A stretch of DNA of 59,330 nucleotides, from positions 1-59,330 of IMG/VR virus record IMGVR_UViG_3300010400_000023. One strand, written 5' to 3'. Below are positions 25,701 to 33,854 of the stretch, in pieces. A program made the position numbers and the translations under genes. The first letter of the stretch is position 1. Each line of letters begins with the position of its first letter. Origin of the DNA: a virus. Under the pieces are notes generated by a model. The model had not been told where the DNA came from, searched no databases, and saw only the letters and a list, made by a program, of their open reading frames with translations.

Positions 25701-27601
25701 TCGGCATCCGGGTCGGCATCTCGGTTGGCGTCCGCGTGGGCGTGGCCGTTGGCGTGTCCAGCGATCCGATCGGCGCCGGTGCGGCACTCGATCTCACCGG
25801 TCGGTTCATCGTCGGACACTTCGGTCAATCGAATAACCAGGGCTTCAATTCGCCGTTGACGCCGACGGGCATCAGGATGGACAGCGCCATCACGCTCGCG
25901 ACTGGCTTCGCGACTCCGTTCACCGGCTGCTACGAATTCCGCAAGTTCGGCAGCACGCCGCCTGACCCGCCCACATGGCTCACGACCGGCGGCGTCACAC
26001 AGGGACCGGTCCCACTTGCGCCGCGGGCAATCAATGCTGATGAGCAGGCCGGCAACTTCGGCATTGGGCTCAGCCTCGGGCGTTATCTCGACCACTCGTT
26101 GCCGAACAAGTGGATCGTGGCCGGGTTCGCGCTCGGTGGTTCGATGCTGGCGACCAACTGGAAGGCCCCGGGCGGCTCGTATCCGACGACGCCACCGCGA
26201 CTCGCCGACCAGTTCATCGCGTACCTGCAGGGCATCGCGACGCAGACCGGCGCCACGGTCAAGGCCATCATCATGTCGCTCGGCACCAGCGACGCAGGCA
26301 TCACCGCCAACGCCAACGCGTACCTGACGAACCTGACCAACTTCTACGGCGCGGTCGCTCCGTCGTTTCCGGGCATTCCATGGATCATCGAGCAAATCAG
26401 CTCGGCATCAGCGGGTGGCGCTGACCTGACGACCGTCCGGAACGCTCAGGCGTCATTCGTGGCCACGCAGAACGGACTCGTGCCCGGGTCGGCGTTCCTG
26501 GTCAACGCCGAGTCGCTGCCGATTCCCGGTGTCGCCGCGAACCTCACGCACTACACCGCCGACGGCTATATCGTGATGGGTCGGCGTTTCGCTGTGTCGG
26601 TACTCAGCGCGACGAGTACCGACGAGGTGCCGACGGCCGAGTTTCGCTACTTCGGCTCGGGCACATCGGTGCAGCTCACCGACATGTCGATCAACGCGAA
26701 CTCCGCGGTGAACGCGTGGTCTTGGAGCGTCGTCGGTATCGGCGTCATCTCGACGAGTCAGAACCCGGTGTGGGCGGCGCCGGGAACCGGGACGTTCAGC
26801 GTCTCGCTCACGGCGACATCGGCGAACGGCAAGAGCGACACCGTCACCCACTCAGTCATCGTCGCGACCAACGCGTGGACCGTCGACGCGACGGCCGGGA
26901 TTGCGTGTCCAGCGACGCTGGCCGAGGAGAATGCGTTCCTCGCCGCCGCCGGCTCGACGAGCGGACCGTGCTCGCACCTCTGGCTCATGCAAGCGAACTG
27001 TCAGGGGTCGCCGTTTACCGATCCGGACGTCATCGGCGGTGTGCCACTCGGCGCCAACGGGGCGTTCACGTCGCAATCTGCGAGCGCGGCGTGGACTCGT
27101 GTCGGCAATCTCTGGGCGGACGGAGTAGCAAATCGCCACCTGTCGAGTACGGCAGCCGGTCTGCCCGACTGCTCAGTAACAGCCACGTTGCTGATCGGGT
27201 ACTGGGACATGCCTGCAGCGGCGCCCGCTGCGACGCGTGGCTTCATGTCGATCGGATTGACCGGCAACGGCGATGTCCGTATCGGCGTGACGACCGGCAA
27301 ATTGCAACTCAACGCCGTGGCGAACACGCCAATGGTCTACAGCGTCTGCAACAGCGGTCGGCAGTTCTGCGCGATTCAGGACACGTTGAGCGAGGTCATC
27401 ATCTACACGGAGCAAGAGCGCTTCGTGATGCCTCGTCGTACGCCGGCGAGCGGTAAGAGCGTCGGCGTCGGCGGGTTCACCGCTAGTAGCCCGGCTGCGC
27501 GATGCGTGTACCTGAAGCTCTACCGCGACGCGGCTGCGCTCAAGACCGTCGACGAGATGCGCGCGATCTTCCGCTGCGCAGGATGGAATCCAGCATGGTG
27601 A
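25697..27601 (+). CDS. Tail spike with SASA/SGNH carbohydrate esterase and PKD domains
   Basis: GTG start coupled to the previous stop; 634 residues. Residues 1-20 are an unusual alternating Val/Gly tract. Residues ~35-300 are an SGNH/SASA esterase: the nucleophile block is GHFGQSN (Ser45), and the late block is NLTHYTADGY. The usual catalytic Asp three residues before His is Asn here. A PKD-like beta domain (about 312-392, WSWSVVGIGV) follows, then a concanavalin-like beta sandwich to the C-terminus. It probably deacetylates host surface glycan during adsorption. Confidence 0.8.
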   Translation: MIGIRVGISVGVRVGVAVGVSSDPIGAGAALDLTGRFIVGHFGQSNNQGFNSPLTPTGIRMDSAITLATGFATPFTGCYEFRKFGSTPPDPPTWLTTGGVTQGPVPLAPRAINADEQAGNFGIGLSLGRYLDHSLPNKWIVAGFALGGSMLATNWKAPGGSYPTTPPRLADQFIAYLQGIATQTGATVKAIIMSLGTSDAGITANANAYLTNLTNFYGAVAPSFPGIPWIIEQISSASAGGADLTTVRNAQASFVATQNGLVPGSAFLVNAESLPIPGVAANLTHYTADGYIVMGRRFAVSVLSATSTDEVPTAEFRYFGSGTSVQLTDMSINANSAVNAWSWSVVGIGVISTSQNPVWAAPGTGTFSVSLTATSANGKSDTVTHSVIVATNAWTVDATAGIACPATLAEENAFLAAAGSTSGPCSHLWLMQANCQGSPFTDPDVIGGVPLGANGAFTSQSASAAWTRVGNLWADGVANRHLSSTAAGLPDCSVTATLLIGYWDMPAAAPAATRGFMSIGLTGNGDVRIGVTTGKLQLNAVANTPMVYSVCNSGRQFCAIQDTLSEVIIYTEQERFVMPRRTPASGKSVGVGGFTASSPAARCVYLKLYRDAAALKTVDEMRAIFRCAGWNPAW

Positions 27602-28851
27602 GAGACGAGTTTCAGGCGGCGCTCAATACCGGCGTGCTCGATCTGCGCGGCCGGCTCGGGCCGCACTACATCGACATCCCACCGTATCCGCGACCGATCG
27701 CGACGCTCACTATGCCCGACGGCGCATCGATCATCGGCGATGGCGCGACCATCGTCTTTCGCGGCGACCCGATGGGTCACGACTGGGCGGGTATCCGCGT
27801 CGGTAACGACTGGCGCATCACCGGCGTCAACTTCGTCGTCGACGAGGCGGCCGGTACGTGGGACGAGCAATCACACGTGCTGGAGATCGTCGGTCCGGTG
27901 TCCGGCGGCGAGCTGAGTCACTGCAGCTTCGATCACCCGGTCGTGCCGGGGTCAAGCCGCGGCGACTGCGTCCGCTTCCGCGGCTACCCGGATAAGCAGA
28001 TCTGGGGCCAGCACATCCATCACGTCGCGTTCGCTCGCTCGGCGCGGTCGGGCGTTGCGGTGTATGGCGGGCTGCACGCGTCGCAGTTCCATCACCTGAC
28101 GTTTCTCGACGTTGCGGATCAAGATCTCGACTGCGAGACTGCGGTGGCTGGTGGCGTCGACTTCGAGTGGTCGCGCTGCACGCATCGACTCGGGCCGTCG
28201 GCGCAGTCGGCGATCGCCGTCTCGCTGTACCCCGGTAGCGTGCACTTCCACCACAACACGCTCATCGGTCGCGGCCTCGACCTCATGGGCGGTTCGCATG
28301 ACGTCCACGACAACAGCATCACGCAGACCATGCGCAGCGACGATCCGGTGGTCTATCTGCGCAAAGCCGGCTCGTCGAGTTTTTCCAACGAGACATGGAC
28401 GCGCGCGGTATCGGCCGGTCCCGGTGCCGTCTTCGCGGCGTCGCAGAAGCTCACCGCGCCCAGCGACGTCGTGCTCGAGGACGTCCGGCTCATCCAGCTG
28501 ACTCCGGCCACGACCATCGCTGTCTCCGGCGTCCAGGGAATCGCGATGCGTGGGCTCACCATCTCCGACTTCGGCTCTCCAGCGAAGCGAGACGCTATCC
28601 GCATCGAGGGCACGGCGCTCACGCGGACGACCCCGGTGGTCGTCTCGGACTGCGTGTTCACCGGCCTGTTTCGAGCCGCTGTCTCGGTAAGCGGCTCGTA
28701 CCTGGGCGGTGTCGGCTCCGTCGAGGTGCGCGACTGCTTGGCGCCAGGAGCGGCGGCGATGGTGCGCCAGGAGAACGTTGAGGCGACCGCGCGGAACGGC
28801 GGGATCTCGGGGCCAGTGACGACGACAGACAACACGATCGGAGACGCATGA
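27595..28851 (+). CDS. Beta-helix (pectin-lyase-like) tail spike protein
   Basis: 418 residues; the ATG at 27595 overlaps the esterase stop by 7 nt. Repeating short strands such as GASIIGDGATIVF, WRITGVNFVV, LSHCSFDHPV and IHHVAFARSARSGVAV stack as rungs of a right-handed parallel beta-helix, like phage polysaccharide depolymerases. No catalytic pair can be named. With the adjacent esterase it likely recognises or trims host polysaccharide. Confidence 0.75.
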   Translation: MVRDEFQAALNTGVLDLRGRLGPHYIDIPPYPRPIATLTMPDGASIIGDGATIVFRGDPMGHDWAGIRVGNDWRITGVNFVVDEAAGTWDEQSHVLEIVGPVSGGELSHCSFDHPVVPGSSRGDCVRFRGYPDKQIWGQHIHHVAFARSARSGVAVYGGLHASQFHHLTFLDVADQDLDCETAVAGGVDFEWSRCTHRLGPSAQSAIAVSLYPGSVHFHHNTLIGRGLDLMGGSHDVHDNSITQTMRSDDPVVYLRKAGSSSFSNETWTRAVSAGPGAVFAASQKLTAPSDVVLEDVRLIQLTPATTIAVSGVQGIAMRGLTISDFGSPAKRDAIRIEGTALTRTTPVVVSDCVFTGLFRAAVSVSGSYLGGVGSVEVRDCLAPGAAAMVRQENVEATARNGGISGPVTTTDNTIGDA

Positions 28852-29411
28852 GCGACGAGGACGACACCGAGCGGGGGCGGCGGCGAATCAGCACGCAGGA
28901 TCGGCTCATGCTCGAGTCGGCGCGGCGGAAGTCGTACGTGCATCCGGTGCTTGAGGCTGTGCCGGAATTCGAGGAGCGGAACAACACCGCACCGTGGGAC
29001 TTGATCGACCGCGAAGAGCTGACGCCGCGCGAGCAGGAAGTGATCCATCGCAGCCGACGCAAGTCCAGCGACCCGGCCACGGTGGCAGATATCGTCAAGG
29101 TCGCGGTGCGAGCGGTCAAAGCCGACGACCGAGAGCGGTCAGCTGAAGCGCAGAACAACGCCGGGATGACCGAGTTGCGCACGACTGTCCACGATCTCAA
29201 GCGCGACGCCTCGAATGCCAAATGGATTGCTCGCGGCCTACTCGCCGCGGCGCTCACCGTCTTTCTGTACGTCGCTGATCGGATCCTCGTGCGCGTCGAG
29301 CACGAGGGCGAGACCACCATCGAAATGCAGCACCTCAAGACGACCGTCGAGGAGTTGCGACAGGACCTACGTCAATTGCGGTCGTCACTGATCAAAGGAT
29401 ACCAACCATGA
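28848..29411 (+). CDS. Single-pass membrane protein with coiled coil (holin candidate)
   Basis: 187 residues, ATGA-coupled. An acidic, soluble N-terminal ~120 residues is followed by one membrane helix (WIARGLLAAALTVFLYVADRIL, about residues 125-146) and a C-terminal coiled coil. It lies between spikes and endolysin, so a lysis role (holin or spanin-like) is plausible. The large soluble domain is unusual for a holin. Confidence 0.55.
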   Translation: MSDEDDTERGRRRISTQDRLMLESARRKSYVHPVLEAVPEFEERNNTAPWDLIDREELTPREQEVIHRSRRKSSDPATVADIVKVAVRAVKADDRERSAEAQNNAGMTELRTTVHDLKRDASNAKWIARGLLAAALTVFLYVADRILVRVEHEGETTIEMQHLKTTVEELRQDLRQLRSSLIKGYQP

Positions 29412-30220
29412 CTTTCTCTCGCGTTCCTCGGGCTGTGTTGTTTCTTGCCGCGGCTGCCGCGGTCTATCTGTTGTTCGCACTCGTGCATATCACCGTCGCG
29501 CATGCCGCGGATGCTCCGCCGCTGCCGCCGGTTCCGGGCGTCGACTGGACGATCGTCCTGCTTGGCGTGATCGCCGGCCTGTCCGCGGTCCGCACGTTCC
29601 TGGCGTTCCTCGCGCCGCGGACCTCGACCACGGTCGACGACAAGGCGCTTGCGGTCATCAACGCCGCGCTGAGCGTGCTCAGCACGCGCACCCCAGGCCC
29701 CATCGATCCGGGTACCACTATTGCGACTACGACCGTCACGACCCGCGACCCTCAAGCCGGCAAGGTCAACGTCGGGGCGCTCGCCACGTTGGCCCTCGGC
29801 TCGATTCTGGTCGGCACGCTCGTCGGCTTCGCCGCGGTCGGCATCTCCAGCGGATGCGCCACGGTTCGCCCGGTTGCCGGGCAGGTGGTGACGGCCGAAC
29901 TCGACTGCAGCTCGGCGGCGATCGTCGATGTAGCCAAGTCGCTGGGCAACGCGGCGCAGGCGTACCTCGCCGGCAAGGTCGCCGGTGACGGCCGCACGGT
30001 CGACACCGCGGCCATCAAGACCGACCTCCGCGCGCTGGGCTCCAAGGCTTGGAGCTGCGCGGTCGCCGTGGCGTTGAACGTGGTACTCGGCCAGCCGACG
30101 GCGCGCACGTCGATCGCCCACGCCGCCGGACCGGCGCCCGACTGGCGCTCGGTGCTGATCGAGGTCAAGAGCGAGTTGGGCGTCAGCGCGGTGAGGCTGC
30201 CGACCGGCGAGGTCCTGTAG
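29408..30220 (+). CDS. Membrane protein with signal peptide, lysis-region candidate
   Basis: 270 residues. A cleavable signal (residues ~8-34, ending AHAAD) is followed by a hydrophobic helix (IVLLGVIAGLSAVRTFLAF) and another near residue 125-145 (LATLALGSILVGTLVGFAAVGI) that ends in SSGC, which resembles a lipobox but is too far in to be processed normally. It lies 300 nt upstream of the endolysin. A holin or regulator of lysis is inferred. Confidence 0.55.
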   Translation: MTFSRVPRAVLFLAAAAAVYLLFALVHITVAHAADAPPLPPVPGVDWTIVLLGVIAGLSAVRTFLAFLAPRTSTTVDDKALAVINAALSVLSTRTPGPIDPGTTIATTTVTTRDPQAGKVNVGALATLALGSILVGTLVGFAAVGISSGCATVRPVAGQVVTAELDCSSAAIVDVAKSLGNAAQAYLAGKVAGDGRTVDTAAIKTDLRALGSKAWSCAVAVALNVVLGQPTARTSIAHAAGPAPDWRSVLIEVKSELGVSAVRLPTGEVL

Positions 30221-30226
30221 GCGGCC

Positions 30227-30529
30227 ATGGTTCGCGTCGGCTCCCTGGCCCTTGAGCTCGAGTGTGCGGTCGACGACTTGTCGATTGCGCATCAGAAGGT
30301 CGACGCGTTCCTCGAGTCGTTGTTCGTAGGATGGCGACCCCGATTCCCGGTAAGCCTCGGGTGGCGTCGAACCGGGCCATGGGAGATCGAGGTCTGGGAT
30401 GCGATCGACTCACCAGCCGCGCGTGATGCGCTGGCTCGTGCCGGGTGGTCGACGGTGACGCTGCACCCGCATCAGGCAGCGAAGTTCCTGACCTGTGACT
30501 GCCTGCCGCAGCGAACGGAGATTACGTGA
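30227..30529 (+). CDS. Hypothetical protein, 100 aa
   Basis: ATG six bases after the previous stop; its stop overlaps the endolysin GTG. The protein is a small alpha/beta domain (VRVGSLALELECAVDDL, then WEIEVWDAIDS) with two late cysteines (CDC). It may be a lysis accessory. Not recognised. Confidence 0.6.
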   Translation: MVRVGSLALELECAVDDLSIAHQKVDAFLESLFVGWRPRFPVSLGWRRTGPWEIEVWDAIDSPAARDALARAGWSTVTLHPHQAAKFLTCDCLPQRTEIT

Positions 30530-31257
30530 TCTCACCGGTGATCGTAGATGTGTACCCCCGCGACAAGCCCGTCGACTGGACTGCGTATATCGCCGCTGGC
30601 CATCCCTTCGTCGGCGCGGTGTTCAAGCTCTCGCAGGGGCTACACTACGAGTACGCGGGCTGGGCGTATCAACAGCGGCAGCCGTTCGTGCGCTCACCGC
30701 GCTACGGAGTCGACTTGCTTGACGGCTTCTACCACTACCTGGATTTCGGCTCCGACGGCACCCGCCAAGCCGATTGGTTCTGGGGGCTCATGGAGAGGAT
30801 CGGCGGCGAGCAGATCGGCACCCTATGGGCCATGGTCGACGCCGAGCGCGGCGGGCAGACGGTCGCGCTCACCAAATCCCGCGTGGAGGGCTGCATCGGC
30901 GCGTTCGCCGAGCGCTACCAGCAGCTCAGCGGGCGGACCGCCACGCTGTACGGTGGCGAGTTGCTGCGCGCGATCGGTGCGCACGGCAGGTACGGATGCG
31001 GCCGGTCGTCGGTCGCGCTGTACGCCAGCGAGCTCCACGGACTGCGAGAGACCACGGCGCAGTTCCTGGCGCGCACGGGGACCGACCTCGCACACCTGCT
31101 CAGCTGGCAGTACCAGGGCACCGAGGCGCCGAGCGGGCCGGCCGGGTATCCGCGGCTGATCCCGGGCGGCGGTGCAGTGACGTACGACATCAGCGCGCTG
31201 ACGCTGCCCGGCGGACTCGAGGCGCTGAGGTCACAGCTGTGGGCGGAGCGACCGTAG
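30526..31257 (+). CDS. Endolysin, GH25 muramidase
   Basis: 243 residues, GTG start coupled to the previous gene. It has the GH25 barrel: VDVYP at the N-terminus (Asp8), a GFYHYLDF strand (about 67-74), the catalytic AMVDAERG with Asp105 and Glu107, and LYGGELL later. These enzymes cut the MurNAc-GlcNAc bond of peptidoglycan. No separate cell-wall binding domain or signal peptide is seen, so release needs a holin. The stop abuts the convergent gene at 31258 with no spacing. Confidence 0.9.
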   Translation: MISPVIVDVYPRDKPVDWTAYIAAGHPFVGAVFKLSQGLHYEYAGWAYQQRQPFVRSPRYGVDLLDGFYHYLDFGSDGTRQADWFWGLMERIGGEQIGTLWAMVDAERGGQTVALTKSRVEGCIGAFAERYQQLSGRTATLYGGELLRAIGAHGRYGCGRSSVALYASELHGLRETTAQFLARTGTDLAHLLSWQYQGTEAPSGPAGYPRLIPGGGAVTYDISALTLPGGLEALRSQLWAERP

Positions 31258-31425
31258 TTACTCGTGGCGTTCCAGGACCTCGCCGCACCCGTCGCGCTCC
31301 GGATACGCCGTCGCGCACTCTCCGCATAGGCGCCGGCTCGGGGTGCCGTCGCTGTAGCGCCGCATGATGTCGCCGCACTCTACGCGGCCGTTGTCGTGAA
31401 TTTCTCGCTCGCTCTCGTTCTTCAT
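31258..31425 (-). CDS. Small cysteine-rich protein, 55 aa
   Basis: Minus-strand ATG at 31425 with AAAGGGAA just upstream. It has Cys at VECGD and the pair LCGEC plus GCGEV, a likely zinc site, in a charged protein. Its stop abuts the endolysin stop, so this is the last gene of the leftward block. Not recognised. Confidence 0.7.
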   Translation of the reverse strand: MKNESEREIHDNGRVECGDIMRRYSDGTPSRRLCGECATAYPERDGCGEVLERHE

Positions 31426-31466
31426 GGGTTCCCTTTGGACGCTCGGCGGCGTCCGGATCGAACAGG

Positions 31467-31664
31467 TTATCGCGTCGACCCTCTCGCAACGGCTAGCCCG
31501 AGCGCCTCACGCGCGAGGTCGCTCCAGGTCTGCCCCTGCTTGTCGGCGAGAGCGAGCTGGTCGGCGAGCTCTTCGGCGGTGATACGCACCCGCTTCGTCA
31601 CCGTCCGCGGCTTGGCCGCGCGGGGCTGGGCGAGACCGGCGATGGGGTTGCGGCGGCGGGTCAT
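31467..31664 (-). CDS. Putative ribbon-helix-helix-like DNA-binding protein, 65 aa
   Basis: A basic N-terminus (MTRRRNPIAGLAQPRAAKP) precedes a KRVRITAEELADQLALADK strand-helix and a second helix (SDLAREALGLAV), the size and layout of a short RHH or CopG-type regulator. It ends the leftward operon. Target unknown. Confidence 0.6.
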   Translation of the reverse strand: MTRRRNPIAGLAQPRAAKPRTVTKRVRITAEELADQLALADKQGQTWSDLAREALGLAVARGSTR

Positions 31665-31680
31665 GGACTTCCGCCGGTCA

Positions 31681-31896
31681 TCACGACCGCACCGCCTCGA
31701 CGTCGTCGGTCACGTCGACAATCGACCCGTCGGGGTCGATGCGACCGATGCCGAGGCATACGAGCTTGCCGTCGCGGAGCGCGATCCGGTTGCGCTCGCG
31801 CTCGGTCTTGTCGCGGCTCGTTGAGCTGGTGGTCGAGTACCGCTCGCCGGTGTCGCGGTCGATCACGGTGTAGTGGGTCTCGATGTTCGTATTCAC
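31681..31896 (-). CDS. Hypothetical protein, 71 aa
   Basis: Polar and charged, with a TVIDRDTGERYSTTS beta-hairpin-like N-terminus. Its start overlaps the end of the membrane protein gene at 31893. Not recognised. Confidence 0.65.
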   Translation of the reverse strand: MNTNIETHYTVIDRDTGERYSTTSSTSRDKTERERNRIALRDGKLVCLGIGRIDPDGSIVDVTDDVEAVRS

Positions 31897-32081
31897 GACC
31901 GCACCGCCGTTCCGCGGCGAACCAGACGGGCCTGCGGGATGGCCGGCGTGGTGCGGCGGAGAACCTTCGCGATTGCCTGGAAGGGATGGCCGTCGGTCAT
32001 GATCATGATGAGCGTGAACGCGGCGATCAGGATCACGACTGACCAGGCGATGATGTGCTGCCAGACGGGCGGGCTATTCAT
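31893..32081 (-). CDS. Small membrane protein from a leaderless-type promoter, 62 aa
   Basis: One membrane helix (WSVVILIAAFTLIMIM, about residues 13-28), then a basic cytoplasmic tail. The ATG lies exactly 6 nt after the -10 of the strong promoter at 32082-32116 and has no Shine-Dalgarno. It is the first gene of a short leftward operon. Function unknown. Confidence 0.75.
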   Translation of the reverse strand: MNSPPVWQHIIAWSVVILIAAFTLIMIMTDGHPFQAIAKVLRRTTPAIPQARLVRRGTAVRS

Positions 32082-32116
32082 GTCCAGACTGTAGCCACAA
32101 CTGTAGCCACAGTCAA
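32082..32116 (-). promoter_or_regulatory. Leaderless-type early promoter with tandem 12-mer repeat
   Basis: On the minus strand TTGACT (32116-32111), a 17-nt spacer, TACAGT (32093-32088), then CTGGAC and ATG at 32081. The spacer and -10 carry two tandem copies of ACTGTAGCCACA (plus-strand 32088-32099 and 32100-32111), a probable operator overlapping the promoter. Confidence 0.75.
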
Positions 32117-32144
32117 GGGTCGTCGCTCGCGCTACGCTCCGCCC

Positions 32145-32450
32145 GTGGCCTGCCTCGACGCCTCACCCGCCTGTCGGCCTGCCGCGCTCTGCGACGGGTG
32201 CCTCGGCCGGGCCATCGCCAGCGGTCGAGGCCAGGCTCGCGTGCTCGGCGAATGCTGGGCTGAGCGGGTTGCGCGCCGGCCGGAGTTCCGGGTCCGAGAC
32301 AGCTGGCCGACGGACGAGCGGACCGCGGGGATGGCGCGCCGGAAGGTGGCCGGGCTGTCGGCCGATCCGCGGGTCGCCGACGAGCTCGCCGGGGCGTGCC
32401 TGCGGGGCGCAGCGGCGTGGTGGGCGAGGCGGCCGGAGCGTTATCGGTGA
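32145..32450 (+). CDS. Small Cys-rich plus-strand protein, 101 aa
   Basis: Starts at GTG 32145 (a longer frame from 32055 would overlap the divergent gene). Cysteines cluster at VACLDASPACRPAALCDGC (residues 2-20), a likely zinc site. A charged helical C-terminus follows. It is transcribed opposite to its neighbours, abutting the minus-strand gene at 32451 stop to stop. Not recognised. Confidence 0.6.
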   Translation: MACLDASPACRPAALCDGCLGRAIASGRGQARVLGECWAERVARRPEFRVRDSWPTDERTAGMARRKVAGLSADPRVADELAGACLRGAAAWWARRPERYR

Positions 32451-33689
32451 TCAGTCATCGTCCACCTGTACCATCACGGTCAGCTTTGGCTTGGCCGTCT
32501 CGGCTACGCGAGCGCGGAGTTGCGCCGACCAGTGAGCCGACACCGCGGCACGCTGGGCCGGAGTGAATTCTGAAGACATGCGCGGAAACCACGAATCGCA
32601 TCCCTCTCGACGACAGACCTCATCGCGAAAAATCAGCGCCTTTAACACCTCGCCGTCGATGACTACGTCGAGCGGGTCAGCCGGCACCGCGCACGCCGCG
32701 CATCTCCACGGATGCCGGATCACGCCATCGACCGGCGTGGTCGCCGAGCACTGCGCTCCGTCGCGGATGCCCTGGCAGCGGAGTCTGGACAGGGGCGGCC
32801 CCATCTCGTCCATCAGCTTGCGCAGCCGTTGCCCGTATTCTGTCGCCTGGCTCTCGGTGATGCGGTCGTCGGTGAAGGGGATCATCTGGGCCGGAGGCGG
32901 CATCGGTGCCTTGAGCATCGCTTCGGCGCGGGAAACGCCGAACACTTCGTAAGCCTCGCGTTTGAGTAGGTCACACTCCGCCAGTAACGACGATGGAATC
33001 GGCTCCATGGTGCGAAACAGTTCGCGAGCCTGATCGTCGCATCGCTTCAGCATCGTGTCGACCGCGGCCTCGGTCTTCTCGCGCAGCTGCGCCACGAACG
33101 CGTCGCTTTGCCGCAGCGCCTCGCGGTCGACCTGCACCGGCTGGTAGCGCTTGGGATTCCGGGCTGTAGGCTCCACAAACGGCACCCACGTCCCGAGGTG
33201 CTCGCGCTGGAAGTCGGGCCGATTACGTACCTGCCAAGTCGATGCGTCGCTGTCGTTCGCCACATGGTCCGTGTAGACCACGCAGACCTTCCCACGCTCG
33301 ATGCCGTTCCGATATAGAACGATCTTCTGCTTGAGACCGAGATGATCGCGGACGTCGGAAGCCATGTCACGGCAGTAACTACTCAAAACCGACGGCCCGC
33401 CGTCGATGTAGAGCGTAACGCCTCCCATCAACTGGCATTGCGCGAGCGCTTCGAGTAGCCCGCGCATTGTCCGGCCGGTACGGCGCGGCGGCGCAGGCGA
33501 CAGCGCGGCGTACTCTGCCCACGGCCGCAGCCCCATGCGCTGGCGGTAGGACTCGGCGATGGCGATCACGTCGGTCGGCGGCGAGTCCTCGGGGAAGTAG
33601 TTCCCGATCGTTACGCCGCACCCGTGGCAGTTGTAGAGGTCGTTCGCGCTCGGTCGGATGTCAGCGCTCTGGCAGTGGGGGCAGTTCAT
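32451..33689 (-). CDS. Zinc-ribbon protein with C-terminal module shared with the 1631-2581 gene
   Basis: 412 residues. The N-terminus is a zinc ribbon (CPHC...CHGCG, residues 3-24). The middle is a predicted alpha/beta domain with VTLYIDGGPSVL and KVCVVYTDHV. A second Cys group (CQG...CAAC) precedes the last ~75 residues, which contain ADPLDVVIDG and TPAQRAAVSAHWSA and match the C-terminus of the plus-strand gene 30 kb away. The function is unknown. It lies beside attP, so lateral acquisition is possible. Confidence 0.75.
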   Translation of the reverse strand: MNCPHCQSADIRPSANDLYNCHGCGVTIGNYFPEDSPPTDVIAIAESYRQRMGLRPWAEYAALSPAPPRRTGRTMRGLLEALAQCQLMGGVTLYIDGGPSVLSSYCRDMASDVRDHLGLKQKIVLYRNGIERGKVCVVYTDHVANDSDASTWQVRNRPDFQREHLGTWVPFVEPTARNPKRYQPVQVDREALRQSDAFVAQLREKTEAAVDTMLKRCDDQARELFRTMEPIPSSLLAECDLLKREAYEVFGVSRAEAMLKAPMPPPAQMIPFTDDRITESQATEYGQRLRKLMDEMGPPLSRLRCQGIRDGAQCSATTPVDGVIRHPWRCAACAVPADPLDVVIDGEVLKALIFRDEVCRREGCDSWFPRMSSEFTPAQRAAVSAHWSAQLRARVAETAKPKLTVMVQVDDD

Positions 33690-33806
33690 CGGGTCTCCTG
33701 TAGTTGTAGCTTCTGTGCCGACGGGGCGGCAGAAATACTGAGGTCAGCGGGCGCGGCACACCGGTTGCACGAGATCGACCCATCTGTGCGCAGTTCCACG
33801 GTTCCA

Positions 33807-33854
33807 CGCGGACTGAAAATCCGCGTGTCGTTGGTTCAATTCCGACCCTGGGCA
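33807..33854 (+). other. attP: Probable attP core: 3' half of tRNA-Phe(GAA)
   Basis: Plus strand: anticodon stem CGCGGA/TCCGCG around loop CTGAAAA (anticodon GAA), then a T stem GTTGG/CCGAC around TTCAATT, then CCTGGGC-A, the 3' acceptor strand. The 5' acceptor and D-arm are absent from the upstream sequence, so this is not a working tRNA. A 3' tRNA fragment directly beside an integrase is the usual structure of an attachment core that restores the host tRNA on integration. The exact core limits cannot be fixed without the host site. Confidence 0.85.
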
